A stretch of 64,000 nucleotides of DNA from CAVSRC01 sp963762605 (lineage in GTDB: Bacteria > Pseudomonadota > Alphaproteobacteria > Rhizobiales > Kaistiaceae): positions 62,001-126,000 of the forward strand of contig CAVXLJ010000031.1 in the NCBI GenBank assembly GCA_963762605.1, written 5' to 3'. The notes under the pieces were generated by a model that had not been told where the DNA came from, made no database searches, and worked only from the letters and a program-made list of their open reading frames with translations. Numbering within the stretch: position 1 is the stretch's first letter; every line of letters starts with the position of its first letter. The translations under genes and the position numbers were made by a program. Positions 1 through 8,237 of this stretch are shown here, in pieces.

Positions 1-1043
1 ATGACCAGCACGACGATGGCCGATGCTTCGCCGATGGTCTTGATCACCTCCGCAATCGAGGCGCTGATCGCCTCGGTCGAGTCATAGAGCAGCGTGAGCT
101 GCATTCCGGCGGGCAAGTCTTTCTGGATGGCGGCCAGTTCCTTGCGGGCGCCGGTGGCAATGTCGATCGGGTTGGCCCCCGGCGCGCCCATGATGCCGAG
201 GAAGACGCCGTCCTGACCGTTGAAGCTGACGCGCACGTCGGTCGAGGCGGCCGCAAGCTCGATGCGCGCCACATCGCGCAGGCGGACCACGTTTTCACCG
301 GTGCCACGCACCGGCAGCTCGCCAAAGGTCTGCGGATCCTGAAGCGTGGTCTTGGCATCGATCGAATAGGCGTAATACTCGTTCTGGGTGCTGCCGGGCG
401 CGGACAGGAAGTTCGAGGCCGTGATGGCGGCGAGAACGTCGGTGGCGGTCACCTTGCGCGCCGCCATGGCGATCGGGTCGATCCACACGCGCATGGCGAA
501 TTCCTGGGCGCCGAGGATCTGCGCATCGGCAACCCCCGGCACGGTGGCAAAGCGCGGCTGGATCACCCGCGTCAGATACTCGGTCAGCTGCTGCGGGTTC
601 ATGTTGTTGCTGCGCGCCGCCATGTACATCAGCGCGAAGGAGAAGCCGGTGCCCTTCTGGATGACCGGATCCTTGGCGTCCGACGGCAATTGGCCGCGCA
701 CCTGCTGAACCTTGGCGATGACCTCGGTCAGCGACTTGTCGGGGTTGGCGTTGAGCTGCATGTGGACGGAAACCGTCGACACGCTGAGCGCGCTCGAAGA
801 GGTGACGTAGTCGACGCCCTCGGCCGACGACACCGCCTTTTCGATGGTCGAGGTGATGAAGCCCTGAATGACGTCGGCGCTGGCACCGGGATAGACCGTG
901 GTGACGGTGATCACCGTCTCGTCGACCTTCGGAAACTGGCGGATCGACATCGAGGTGATGCCCTGCGCGCCGAGCAGCAGGATCAGCAGGGCGAAGACGG
1001 TCGAAAGGACCGGCCGGCGGATGAAACGTTCGGAGAAGCCCAT
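1..1043 (-). CDS. RND efflux permease, AcrB/HAE1 family (C-terminus cut by window edge)
   Basis: Inner-membrane proton-driven RND pump subunit that would pair with the membrane-fusion protein encoded just upstream. The visible N-terminal part (about 347 residues) starts MGFSERFIRRPVLSTVFALL, the usual RND start with the first transmembrane helix, followed by periplasmic porter sequence containing FPKVDETVITVTTVYPGASA, which is typical of AcrB/MexB-like proteins. The family is about 1,030-1,050 residues long, so two thirds lie outside the window. It begins two bases after the stop of the fusion-protein gene, so the two are co-transcribed and probably translationally coupled. The substrate cannot be told from sequence. 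Family assignment is secure. Confidence 0.93.
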   Translation of the reverse strand, partial: MGFSERFIRRPVLSTVFALLILLLGAQGITSMSIRQFPKVDETVITVTTVYPGASADVIQGFITSTIEKAVSSAEGVDYVTSSSALSVSTVSVHMQLNANPDKSLTEVIAKVQQVRGQLPSDAKDPVIQKGTGFSFALMYMAARSNNMNPQQLTEYLTRVIQPRFATVPGVADAQILGAQEFAMRVWIDPIAMAARKVTATDVLAAITASNFLSAPGSTQNEYYAYSIDAKTTLQDPQTFGELPVRGTGENVVRLRDVARIELAAASTDVRVSFNGQDGVFLGIMGAPGANPIDIATGARKELAAIQKDLPAGMQLTLLYDSTEAISASIAEVIKTIGEASAIVVLV

Positions 1044-1045
1044 TC

Positions 1046-2218
1046 CTAGCCGCCCGAGGCAGAACCCGGCGACGCCGGATTGACGCTGTTATCGACCGCC
1101 ACCGGGCTGCCATTGGACAGCTTGTTCTGGCCCGAAGTGACGATCTGCATGCCGGGCTCGACGCCCTTGGTGATCTCGATCTCGGTGCCCGACCGACGGC
1201 CGGTCTCGACGAAGATCTGCTTCGCCTGCAACTTGGGAGCGGCTGCCTTTCCGCTGTCGGCGGCCGGCGCCTTGGCGGCGGCTTCAGCGCCTTTTGCCGG
1301 CGGCGCCTCGACCACCTGGTAGATGTAGCTGCCGTAGAGGCTGATCACCACCGCGGTCTGCGGTACCGCAATGACGTTCTGTTCCGCCGGCAGATGCAGC
1401 CGCACGCGGACGAATTGCCCTGGGCGCAGCGTGCCATTGGAATTGTCCACGACCGCCTGCACCGAGACCAGCCGCGAGGTCACATCGATTTTCGGGTCGA
1501 TGCCGGTGATGGCGCCGTTGAAGTCGAGGTGATCCTCGCTGAGGCCGAGGCTCACTGGCTGGCCGAGCGAGATCTGCGGCAGGTTCTGCTCGGGAACGGT
1601 GAAATCGACCCGCATCCGGGTCAGGTCCTGCAGGGTCGCGATCGCCGTGCCGGCGGGGATGAATTGACCGGGATCGATCTTGGGGATGCCGACGGTGCCG
1701 GTGAACGGTGCCTTGATTGCCTTCTGGTCGAGCGTCGCCTCGATCTGCGCGAGGGCGCCTTGTGCCTGATCGAGCTTGTTCTGTGCCGCCTGCAGATCGG
1801 CGGTGGTGGCGATATTGCTGTTGAAAAGCTGCCGCGTTCGATTGAGCGCATCTTCGCTGACGGCAACGCTCGACCGTGCGGCCATCAGGCCGGCGCGCTC
1901 GACCGAATCGTCGAGTTGCACCAGGATCTGTCCCTTCTGCACGGTGGCGTTGGCCTCGAAATTGATCTTGCGGACGACGCCGCCGACCTGGCCGGCGACA
2001 TCGACACCGTTGGCCGCCGTGACGGTGCCCACCGCGTCAATACCGGGCGTCCAGCGCTGCGGCTTCACCTCCACCGTCGAGACGGTGATGGTCGGCACCG
2101 GGAAATGCGCGAAATACTGCGCAATCATCCCCTGCTTGAAAAAGTTGAACCAGATCAGCGCGCCGCACACGGCGACGACGACAACCAGGATGATTCCGCC
2201 GACGAGAAAGCGTCTCAT
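1046..2218 (-). CDS. RND efflux membrane-fusion (periplasmic adaptor) protein
   Basis: Periplasmic adaptor joining the RND permease to an outer-membrane channel. I chose the start MRRFLVGGIILVVVVAV, which gives 390 residues and an N-terminal membrane anchor; an in-frame start 14 codons upstream adds a proline-rich stretch unlike the family. Barrel-sandwich (lipoyl-like) sequence around residues 70-120 (GVDVAGQVGGVVRKINFEAN) is followed by an alpha-helical hairpin (about 125-180) and the returning half with the motif KAPFTGTVGIPKIDPGQFI. The C-terminal 60 residues form the membrane-proximal domain, with an Ala/Lys/Pro-rich insert near residues 300-330. It is the first gene of the pump operon and reads away from the tetR gene, with a palindromic operator between them. 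Confidence 0.93.
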   Translation of the reverse strand: MRRFLVGGIILVVVVAVCGALIWFNFFKQGMIAQYFAHFPVPTITVSTVEVKPQRWTPGIDAVGTVTAANGVDVAGQVGGVVRKINFEANATVQKGQILVQLDDSVERAGLMAARSSVAVSEDALNRTRQLFNSNIATTADLQAAQNKLDQAQGALAQIEATLDQKAIKAPFTGTVGIPKIDPGQFIPAGTAIATLQDLTRMRVDFTVPEQNLPQISLGQPVSLGLSEDHLDFNGAITGIDPKIDVTSRLVSVQAVVDNSNGTLRPGQFVRVRLHLPAEQNVIAVPQTAVVISLYGSYIYQVVEAPPAKGAEAAAKAPAADSGKAAAPKLQAKQIFVETGRRSGTEIEITKGVEPGMQIVTSGQNKLSNGSPVAVDNSVNPASPGSASGG

Positions 2219-2284
2219 AGGATTTCCGCGAAAAGGCCGGCCGGGCGCAGTCTCCGGCACCTTGCTGAACTCTCGGGCTTACTG

Positions 2285-2300
2285 TACCGTCCAGACGGTA
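2285..2300. promoter_or_regulatory. Palindromic TetR-type operator in the divergent efflux/tetR promoter
   Basis: A perfect inverted repeat, TACCGTC-CA-GACGGTA, lies in the 120-bp gap between the divergent fusion-protein and tetR starts. On the minus strand a TTGACT hexamer abuts the palindrome, so a bound repressor would cover the efflux promoter; the -10 element is not clear. Autoregulation and repression of the pump by the adjacent TetR protein is the usual arrangement and is inferred. Confidence 0.8.
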
Positions 2301-2338
2301 AAGTCAATCCCCGCCCGATGGCCCCTGCCTGGATCGAT

Positions 2339-2983
2339 ATGTCTGCTGACACGACCAAGACCGCATCTGACGCCGGCACACCACCGCCCGGCGACGACGG
2401 TCGCAAGGAACGTTCCAGCTCGGCAACTCGTGCCCATATTCTTGCCGCCGCCGCCGAATTGGCAAAGGAAAAGGGCGCCGCACACATTTCCATCGAAGCC
2501 ATCGCCCACCGGGCCGGGCTGTCGAAAGGCGGCCTCCTTTATCACTTTCCGAAGAAGGACGCACTCATTCGGGCACTCGTCGAGCTGCATCTGGCCGAAA
2601 TCGATGCGGAACTGGCCAAGGCCGAAGCCAGCAGTGCACACCGGCGCAGCAATGCAGTCGCCCGCACATTCGTCGCGCTCAATCGCGCAAACGTCTGCCA
2701 GCGCAAACACAAGCCCGACGGCATCCTCTTGGCGCTCGCCGAGAATCCGCATCTTCTCGACCCCATCCGCTCCCACCACACGCGAATCGCTGAGCGGATC
2801 CGCAAGACGGCAACCGATCGCGACCTGTGTCTGATCGCGCTGTTGGCCATCGAAGGCATCCGCACTCTTGACCTGCTGGAGGCCAATCCCCTGTCCACCG
2901 AGGAATGCACCACGGTGCTGGAGCGCCTGCTCGCGATGCTCGCCGACGAGCCGGAAGGCGCCAGCGACACCGGCACCGTCTGA
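2339..2983 (+). CDS. TetR/AcrR-family transcriptional repressor
   Basis: DNA-binding repressor, probably of the divergent RND pump and itself. The N-terminal helix-turn-helix is recognisable (IEAIAHRAGLSKGGLLYHF followed by PKKDALI), and a ligand-binding TetR C-terminal domain fills the rest of the 214 residues; the C-terminal part resembles the TetR_C_37 style with a conserved ALLAIEGIRTLDLL helix. I used the ATG giving MSADTTKTASD; another ATG seven codons upstream is possible and lies closer to the operator. The inducer is unknown. Helix-turn-helix and position next to a perfect palindrome make the role fairly certain. Confidence 0.9.
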   Translation: MSADTTKTASDAGTPPPGDDGRKERSSSATRAHILAAAAELAKEKGAAHISIEAIAHRAGLSKGGLLYHFPKKDALIRALVELHLAEIDAELAKAEASSAHRRSNAVARTFVALNRANVCQRKHKPDGILLALAENPHLLDPIRSHHTRIAERIRKTATDRDLCLIALLAIEGIRTLDLLEANPLSTEECTTVLERLLAMLADEPEGASDTGTV

Positions 2984-3217
2984 CGGGACGCTGGCCCGCC
3001 TCCGGCGCCCGGTGCTACAAGCCCGGACGCAATTTCCCGCGCCCTCTCCTCCGCCCAGATGGCACCTGCGTCATCATTGCCACATGATTATTGAGCTTGC
3101 GCAAGGCGCCGATCCCCACCCCGACTCATCAAAACGTCCGTGCGGCCGAACGCCCGACCGGAGGTCGCCGGGCAAGCGCGATGGCGCGCGTAGCGTTTCA
3201 AACGTTTGAGGACCTTC

Positions 3218-4942
3218 ATGCCCTGGTTTCGCGCTCTGGTGGTGCTCGTGTTTTCGCTGCTCGTGGGCGCACCCGCGACCCTCGCCTCGGCCGCCCCGGC
3301 AAACCCGGGGGACATTCTGGTGGTCTCCGGATCGGTTACCAATGCCCAGGGCAAGGGGGTCAAGGACGCCCAGCCGAACTTTTTCGTCGACGGCGCCCCG
3401 CTGACCCTGGCGACGCCCCCGGTCACGGACAGCAACGGCACCTTCGAGACAGAGCTCGAACTGCCGGCGGGCACCCTCCCCGCGGCGCGGATCGAGATGA
3501 GCGTCGAGCGGCCTTCCTACAAGACCTCGCCGCGCATCGCCGTGAGCCAGATCCACCAGGAACAGACCGACGGAACCGGTCAGGTCCATTTCGTCGCCCA
3601 TGTGACCGTGACCCTGCAGCGCACCATCTCACCCGGCCTGTGGATCGCGACGGCTGTCCTGGCGGCGGTATACGGCTTCATCGCCTTCGAGCTGATGCAC
3701 CGCACGCTGGCGGCGCTGGTCGGCGCATCGCTCATGCTGTTCGTCAGCTATACGCTCGGCACCTTCTACCCCGGCTTCCACATCCTCACCTTCGACGACG
3801 CCATGCGCGCCATCGACGGCAACGTGATCTTCCTGCTCCTCGCCATGATGATCATCGTCGGTGTGCTCAAGCGCACCGGCGTGTTTCAGTGGATGGCCTA
3901 CAAGTCGTTCCAGCTCGCACGCGGCAGCATCTACACCCTGGCGGTGCTGCTGATGGTGATCACCGCCGTCACCTCGGCCTTCCTCGACAACGTCACCACC
4001 ATGCTGCTGATCATCCCGGTGACCATCGAGATCGCGCTGGCCCTCGGCATCAACCCGCTGACCCTGCTGCTGCCCGAGGTGTTCGCCTCCAATGTCGGCG
4101 GCACCGCGACGCTCATCGGCGACCCGCCGAACATCATGATCGGCTCCTATGCCGGGCTCTCCTTCACCGATTTCATCACCCACCTGACGGTCATCAACAT
4201 CATCGGCCTGGCGGTGGCGGCGGCCTATTTCCTGGTCTGGTTCCGCAAGGACTATCACGCCGCCAAGGTGGCCGACGTGCCGGCCATGGTGACGCGGTTG
4301 CGCGCGGAATACCGCATCACCGACCCGGTGCTGCTGATGAAGGCCGGCGGGGTGCTGATCTTCACCATCACTCTGTTCGTCATGCATGGCAGCCTGCACA
4401 TGGAGCCCAGCATCGCCGCCCTGGCGGGCGCTTCGCTGCTTCTGGTCATCAGCGGCGTGCACATCGTCGAGATGGTGGAGAAAGAGGTAGAGTGGCCCAC
4501 CCTCGTCTTCTTCATGATGCTGTTCATCGTCGTGGCCGGCGCCGAGCAGACCGGGCTGATCCAGATCATCGCCGACTGGGTGCGCAGCGCCTCCGAGGGA
4601 TCGCCGATACTGGCGGTGCTGATCGTGCTGTGGGTGTCGGCGATCCTGTCGGCGGTCATCGACAACATCCCGTTCACCGCCACCATGCTGCCCATCGTCG
4701 CCTACCTGACCAACTCGATCCCGGGCATCAACCACACGGTGCTGTGGTGGGCGCTGTCGCTGGGCGCCTGTCTCGGCGGCAACGGCACCCTGATCGGCGC
4801 CAGCGCCAACGTTGTGACTGCGGGCATGGCGGAAAAGGCGGGCTATCCGGTGAGCTTCAACCACTACATGAAGGTGGCATTCGTCCCCATGCTGATCACC
4901 GTCACCCTTGCCACGGTGTGGCTGCTCGCGTTCGAGATGTGA
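3218..4942 (+). CDS. SLC13/ArsB-NhaD superfamily permease with N-terminal periplasmic domain
   Basis: Ion-transporter superfamily membrane protein of about 574 residues, resembling the P-protein/ArsB branch. Residues 1-25 form a signal peptide (LVVLVFSLLVGAPATLASA); residues 30-130 form a soluble carboxypeptidase-regulatory-like beta domain (GKGVKDAQPNFFVDG); the rest is membrane. Two inverted repeats carry the hallmark loops: TSAFLDNVTTMLL with GGTATLIGDPPNIMIG, and LSAVIDNIPFTATMLP with GGNGTLIGASANVV. A GAGG sequence six bases before the ATG supports this start over an in-frame TTG four codons earlier. The transported ion (arsenite, sodium, dicarboxylate or other) cannot be decided; no arsR or arsC gene lies nearby. 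Confidence 0.85.
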   Translation: MPWFRALVVLVFSLLVGAPATLASAAPANPGDILVVSGSVTNAQGKGVKDAQPNFFVDGAPLTLATPPVTDSNGTFETELELPAGTLPAARIEMSVERPSYKTSPRIAVSQIHQEQTDGTGQVHFVAHVTVTLQRTISPGLWIATAVLAAVYGFIAFELMHRTLAALVGASLMLFVSYTLGTFYPGFHILTFDDAMRAIDGNVIFLLLAMMIIVGVLKRTGVFQWMAYKSFQLARGSIYTLAVLLMVITAVTSAFLDNVTTMLLIIPVTIEIALALGINPLTLLLPEVFASNVGGTATLIGDPPNIMIGSYAGLSFTDFITHLTVINIIGLAVAAAYFLVWFRKDYHAAKVADVPAMVTRLRAEYRITDPVLLMKAGGVLIFTITLFVMHGSLHMEPSIAALAGASLLLVISGVHIVEMVEKEVEWPTLVFFMMLFIVVAGAEQTGLIQIIADWVRSASEGSPILAVLIVLWVSAILSAVIDNIPFTATMLPIVAYLTNSIPGINHTVLWWALSLGACLGGNGTLIGASANVVTAGMAEKAGYPVSFNHYMKVAFVPMLITVTLATVWLLAFEM

Positions 4943-4962
4943 CCGGGCGGTATTGCGTTCGG

Positions 4963-6105
4963 CTACGGCGTCTTTCCGAGCCGCTTTGCCTTGTCGAAGT
5001 CAGCGACGGCCCGGTCGTGCTCACCCGCCTTGTCGTAAGCGGAGCCACGCTCGCTATAGACACGAGCGAGGTCATTTCCCTGATATTTGCCTAAGGCGAT
5101 GACCTGGGTGTAGTCGGCAATGGCGTGGTTGTAGTCGCCCTTCTTATCGTAGGCGCCGCCGCGATTGTCGTAGGCTTCGATGTAGCTCGGATTCGTTGCG
5201 ATGGCCTTGCTGTAATCGGCGATGGCCTTGTCGTAATCGCCCTTGTCATCGTAGGCGACGCCGCGTGCGTCATAGGTATCGGCAAGGGCATCTCCTTGAT
5301 ATGACCCTGACGCGATGGCCTTGTTGTAATCGGCAATGGCGCGGTCGTAGTCACCTTTGCCTACAAAGGCGTTGCCGCGATCGTAATAAGCAACCGCGTA
5401 GTCAGGGTTCAGCTGGATGGCGTTGTTGTAGTCGGAGATGGCGCGGTCGTAGTCGCCCTTCTGATGGTAAGCGGTGCCGCGATTGTGGTACGTAACGCCC
5501 AGGCTGACCCCGTGATATTCCCCTGACTCGATGACCTTGTTGTAGTCGGAGATGGCGCGATCGTAGTCGCGCGTTTCGTAATAGGAGAAGCCGCGGTAGA
5601 AGTAGGCGTTCACGTTATTCTGGCCAAGCTGTATGAATTGGCTGAAGTCGGCGATCGCACGGTCGTAATAAGTCTTCTTCCAGTAGGCGAAGCCGCGGTT
5701 GTAATACGCGCGGATAAGGTCGCTTCGCTGAAATTGCCCTGACTGGATGACACCTGTGCAGCCGTGTATCGCCACGTCCGGGTTCGCATACTGCCCGCAA
5801 TCCGCCAGGTCATTGGTCGCCGGCGGGGAAGCGGGGGCGGCCGGTGAAGCCGAAGGCTTCGCGCCACCATCAATCTGCGTCTTGATATTGTTCGACGGCG
5901 GCACGCCGTTCGTTTCAGCGTCCGTTCCCGTGGTCTTCTTGAGAATATCCTCGATGGAGGTCCCGCTCCCGGCCGGGCTTTCCGGTGCGTCCTTCACCTT
6001 GCCCTTGAGGATGTCGCTGATGCTGCCGGACTCCGCCAGCGCCGGGGAAGCCGCTGCAAGCGTGAGCAGAACAACGGTCATCGCCACGTGCCGATTGATC
6101 TGCAT
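4963..6105 (-). CDS. Secreted tetratricopeptide-repeat protein
   Basis: Periplasmic or secreted TPR scaffold protein of 380 residues. A signal peptide ends near ASPALAESG. Residues 25-90 are low-complexity and carry two SI(S/E)DILK-type motifs. Residues 130-375 hold about seven TPR units whose core reads YNRGFAYWKK-x-YDRAIADF or close variants. The strong internal repetition makes the DNA quasi-tandem, with units of roughly 100-120 bp. It ends 21 bp from the stop of the convergent permease gene, and no partner gene is evident. Such proteins are common in Bradyrhizobium-like genomes; no specific function can be assigned. Confidence 0.88.
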   Translation of the reverse strand: MQINRHVAMTVVLLTLAAASPALAESGSISDILKGKVKDAPESPAGSGTSIEDILKKTTGTDAETNGVPPSNNIKTQIDGGAKPSASPAAPASPPATNDLADCGQYANPDVAIHGCTGVIQSGQFQRSDLIRAYYNRGFAYWKKTYYDRAIADFSQFIQLGQNNVNAYFYRGFSYYETRDYDRAISDYNKVIESGEYHGVSLGVTYHNRGTAYHQKGDYDRAISDYNNAIQLNPDYAVAYYDRGNAFVGKGDYDRAIADYNKAIASGSYQGDALADTYDARGVAYDDKGDYDKAIADYSKAIATNPSYIEAYDNRGGAYDKKGDYNHAIADYTQVIALGKYQGNDLARVYSERGSAYDKAGEHDRAVADFDKAKRLGKTP

Positions 6106-6319
6106 GGTACCCCCTCCCCTCTCCCGTTGAGGTTGAAACTAGCACATGCCGGTCCGTCGTAAACGACGCGGCCGACGCGCCGAGCCGGCGGAGCCGATCG
6201 TCCCGGATCCCTCGGCCGAGACACCTGGCGGCGGGCGGACCATCAGCCGGCTGGCTTTGAAAGAACCGCAACGCTTGACTAGGACAGGCGCGCCACCTAT
6301 CCCGTGCCGGCAATGAGTT

Positions 6320-6394
6320 GGCCTCGTGGCAGAGCGGCCATGCACAGGACTGCAAATCCTGCTACCCCGGTTCGAACTCCGGGCGAGGCCTCCA
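6320..6394 (+). tRNA. tRNA-Cys (GCA)
   Basis: Full cloverleaf: acceptor GGCCTCG pairs with CGAGGCC, the anticodon stem-loop is CAGGACTGCAAATCCTG with anticodon GCA, and the T-arm is CCCGG-TTCGAAC-TCCGGG-like. The CCA end is encoded. It stands alone between the TPR gene and the convergent ABC ATPase gene. Confidence 0.96.
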
Positions 6395-6415
6395 GCGCTC
6401 CCCGCATTTCTGCCG

Positions 6416-7207
6416 CTACGGCCGCTCGGTGACGGTCCACGGGATGACCACCGGCGCGTCCATCAGCTCCACGATCTGCGCATTGACCCCGAAGGTCGCC
6501 GCCAGCCGCTGCTTGGTCAGCACCTCGCGCGGTAGCCCGTCGCCGACGATCCGCCCGCCGTCGAGCACGATCACCCGCGTTGCCCGGCGCGCCGCCAGGC
6601 CGATGTCGTGCAGGGCGGCGAGCACCGCCCCGCCGGCCGCGGCGCGCTTGCGCAATATGTCCAGCACGATCAGCTGATAGCGCGGGTCGAGCGCCGCCGT
6701 CGGCTCGTCGGCAAGGATCACCGGCGCCTCGGTCGCCAGCACGCGGGCAATCGCCACCCGCGCCCGCTCGCCGCCCGAGAGCGTCGTCACCGAGCGTTCG
6801 GCATAGTCGGTCACGCCGGTCGCCGCCATCGCTTTGGCCACCGCGTCGCGGTCGGCCGCCGATAGCGAGGCACCGGCGCCCCGCGGCAGCCGGCCAAGGC
6901 CGACGACGTCGCGCACCGCCAGCGGCCAGTAGAATTCCTGCCCTTGCGGCAGATAGGCGACCCGGCGGGCACGCTCGGCCGGCGACACCCGGCGCACGTC
7001 CTCGCCGCCGATGATGAGGTCGCCGCGCGCCGGCAGAAGTCCCGCCGCGGCCCTGAGCAGCGTCGTCTTGCCGGCACCGTTCGGCCCGACGATGACGGCG
7101 AATTCGCCCTCGCGCACGGTCAGCGCGATGTCGTGCAGGATGCCGCGCTTGCCGAAGGCGACGTTGAGCCGGCTGAGCCGCAGCAGGGGGCCTTTGGTCT
7201 CGCTCAT
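6416..7207 (-). CDS. ABC transporter ATPase, FecE/BtuD/HmuV type
   Basis: Cytoplasmic ATPase of a cobalamin- or siderophore-type importer, 263 residues. Walker A GPNGAGKTT (about 38-46), signature LSGGERARVA (about 145), Walker B VILADEPTAALDP and the H-loop ALHDIGLAARR are all present. The start MSETKGPLLRLSRL overlaps the permease stop by four bases (ATGA), so a longer in-frame ORF reaching into the permease is spurious. With the FecCD permease, the TonB receptor upstream and the divergent binding protein it makes a complete uptake system. Cobalamin as substrate is inferred from the neighbouring cob genes. Confidence 0.93.
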   Translation of the reverse strand: MSETKGPLLRLSRLNVAFGKRGILHDIALTVREGEFAVIVGPNGAGKTTLLRAAAGLLPARGDLIIGGEDVRRVSPAERARRVAYLPQGQEFYWPLAVRDVVGLGRLPRGAGASLSAADRDAVAKAMAATGVTDYAERSVTTLSGGERARVAIARVLATEAPVILADEPTAALDPRYQLIVLDILRKRAAAGGAVLAALHDIGLAARRATRVIVLDGGRIVGDGLPREVLTKQRLAATFGVNAQIVELMDAPVVIPWTVTERP

Positions 7208-8226
7208 ACGGCGTCTCCGGTGAGCTGGTGACGGCGCGCGATGATGAGGGCGATGAAGAACGGCGCGCCGATGAGCGCGGTGAAGACGCCGACCTTGATC
7301 TCGCCGCCCTGGGTCGGGATCAGCCGCACGGCGATGTCGGCGGCAAGCAGCAACGCCGCCCCCGACAATGCCGCCGGGATCATCAGCCGGCCGGGATCGT
7401 GGCGCACGAAGGGGCGCATCAGGTGCGGCGCCACCAGGCCGACGAAGCCGATCGAGCCGGCAACCGCGACGCCGGCGCCGACCGCCGCCGCGACGCCGGC
7501 CACCACCCTCAGCCGCACGCCGCCGAGGCTGAAGCCCATGCTCGCCGCCGCGTCCTCGCCCAGAGTGAGCGCGCGGAAGGCCCGCCGGTCCCACATCAGC
7601 AGCACAACGCCCACCGCCATGAACGGCGCCGCGATGAGCACATGCTGCATGCTGCGGTCCTGCAGCGAGCCGAGCAGCCAGAAGGCGATCTCAAGCGCCG
7701 CAAAGGGGTTGGGCGCCAGGTTGAGCGCCAGCGCGGTGGCAGCACCGGCGAGGCTGGAAACCGCAAGCCCGGCGAGGATGAGCACCAGCAGGCTTGCCCG
7801 CGGTCCCGCCACCAGGATGAGCAATGCGACCGAGATGAGCGCGCCGGCGATCGCCGCCGCCGGCAGCGCCCAGGACAGCGTGCCGAAGAGCCCGAGCGAG
7901 ATGACCAGCACGGCGCCGAAGGCGGCCGCCGCCGGCGCGCCGAAGAGCGACGGCGCCGCCAGCGGATTGCGCAGCAGGCCCTGCAGCGCGGCGCCGGCAA
8001 GGCCGAGCGTGCCGCCGATCATCAGGGCGAGCAACGCACGCGGCAGGCGGATTTCCAGGACAATGATGCGCGCCGCCTCGTCGCCCTTGCCCATCAGGAC
8101 ATCGCGGAGCGTGGCAAGCGGCAGCACCACCGGCCCGACAGCCAGTGAGCCGGCGAACAGGGCCGCCACCAGAAGGAGCAGCGCGACGACCAAGATGCCC
8201 TGCCGCCAGCTTGCGCCAGTTCCCAT
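7204..8226 (-). CDS. FecCD/BtuC-type ABC permease
   Basis: Inner-membrane permease of 340 residues with about ten transmembrane helices. Family landmarks are RLPRALLALMIGGTLGLAGA, GLLRNPLAAPSLFG and, near the C-terminus, GFVGLVAPHLMRPFVRHDPG. It functions as a homodimer with the ATPase encoded immediately downstream. The gene starts 12 bp after the TonB-receptor stop and overlaps the ATPase start by four bases, so the three genes form a single operon. Substrate (corrinoid versus Fe-siderophore or haem) is not determined by this protein; context favours corrinoid. Confidence 0.93.
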   Translation of the reverse strand: MGTGASWRQGILVVALLLLVAALFAGSLAVGPVVLPLATLRDVLMGKGDEAARIIVLEIRLPRALLALMIGGTLGLAGAALQGLLRNPLAAPSLFGAPAAAAFGAVLVISLGLFGTLSWALPAAAIAGALISVALLILVAGPRASLLVLILAGLAVSSLAGAATALALNLAPNPFAALEIAFWLLGSLQDRSMQHVLIAAPFMAVGVVLLMWDRRAFRALTLGEDAAASMGFSLGGVRLRVVAGVAAAVGAGVAVAGSIGFVGLVAPHLMRPFVRHDPGRLMIPAALSGAALLLAADIAVRLIPTQGGEIKVGVFTALIGAPFFIALIIARRHQLTGDAV

Positions 8227-8237
8227 GCCCGATCCTG

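Noticed and set aside
3629..4864. A 411-codon antisense frame over the SLC13 permease
   Set aside because: Same mirror effect; His/Asp/Gln-rich and without any recognisable domain.
4963..5900. Tandem DNA repeats that might be a CRISPR-like array
   Set aside because: The periodicity is explained by TPR codons; no constant repeat with variable spacers. No CRISPR array is seen anywhere in the window.
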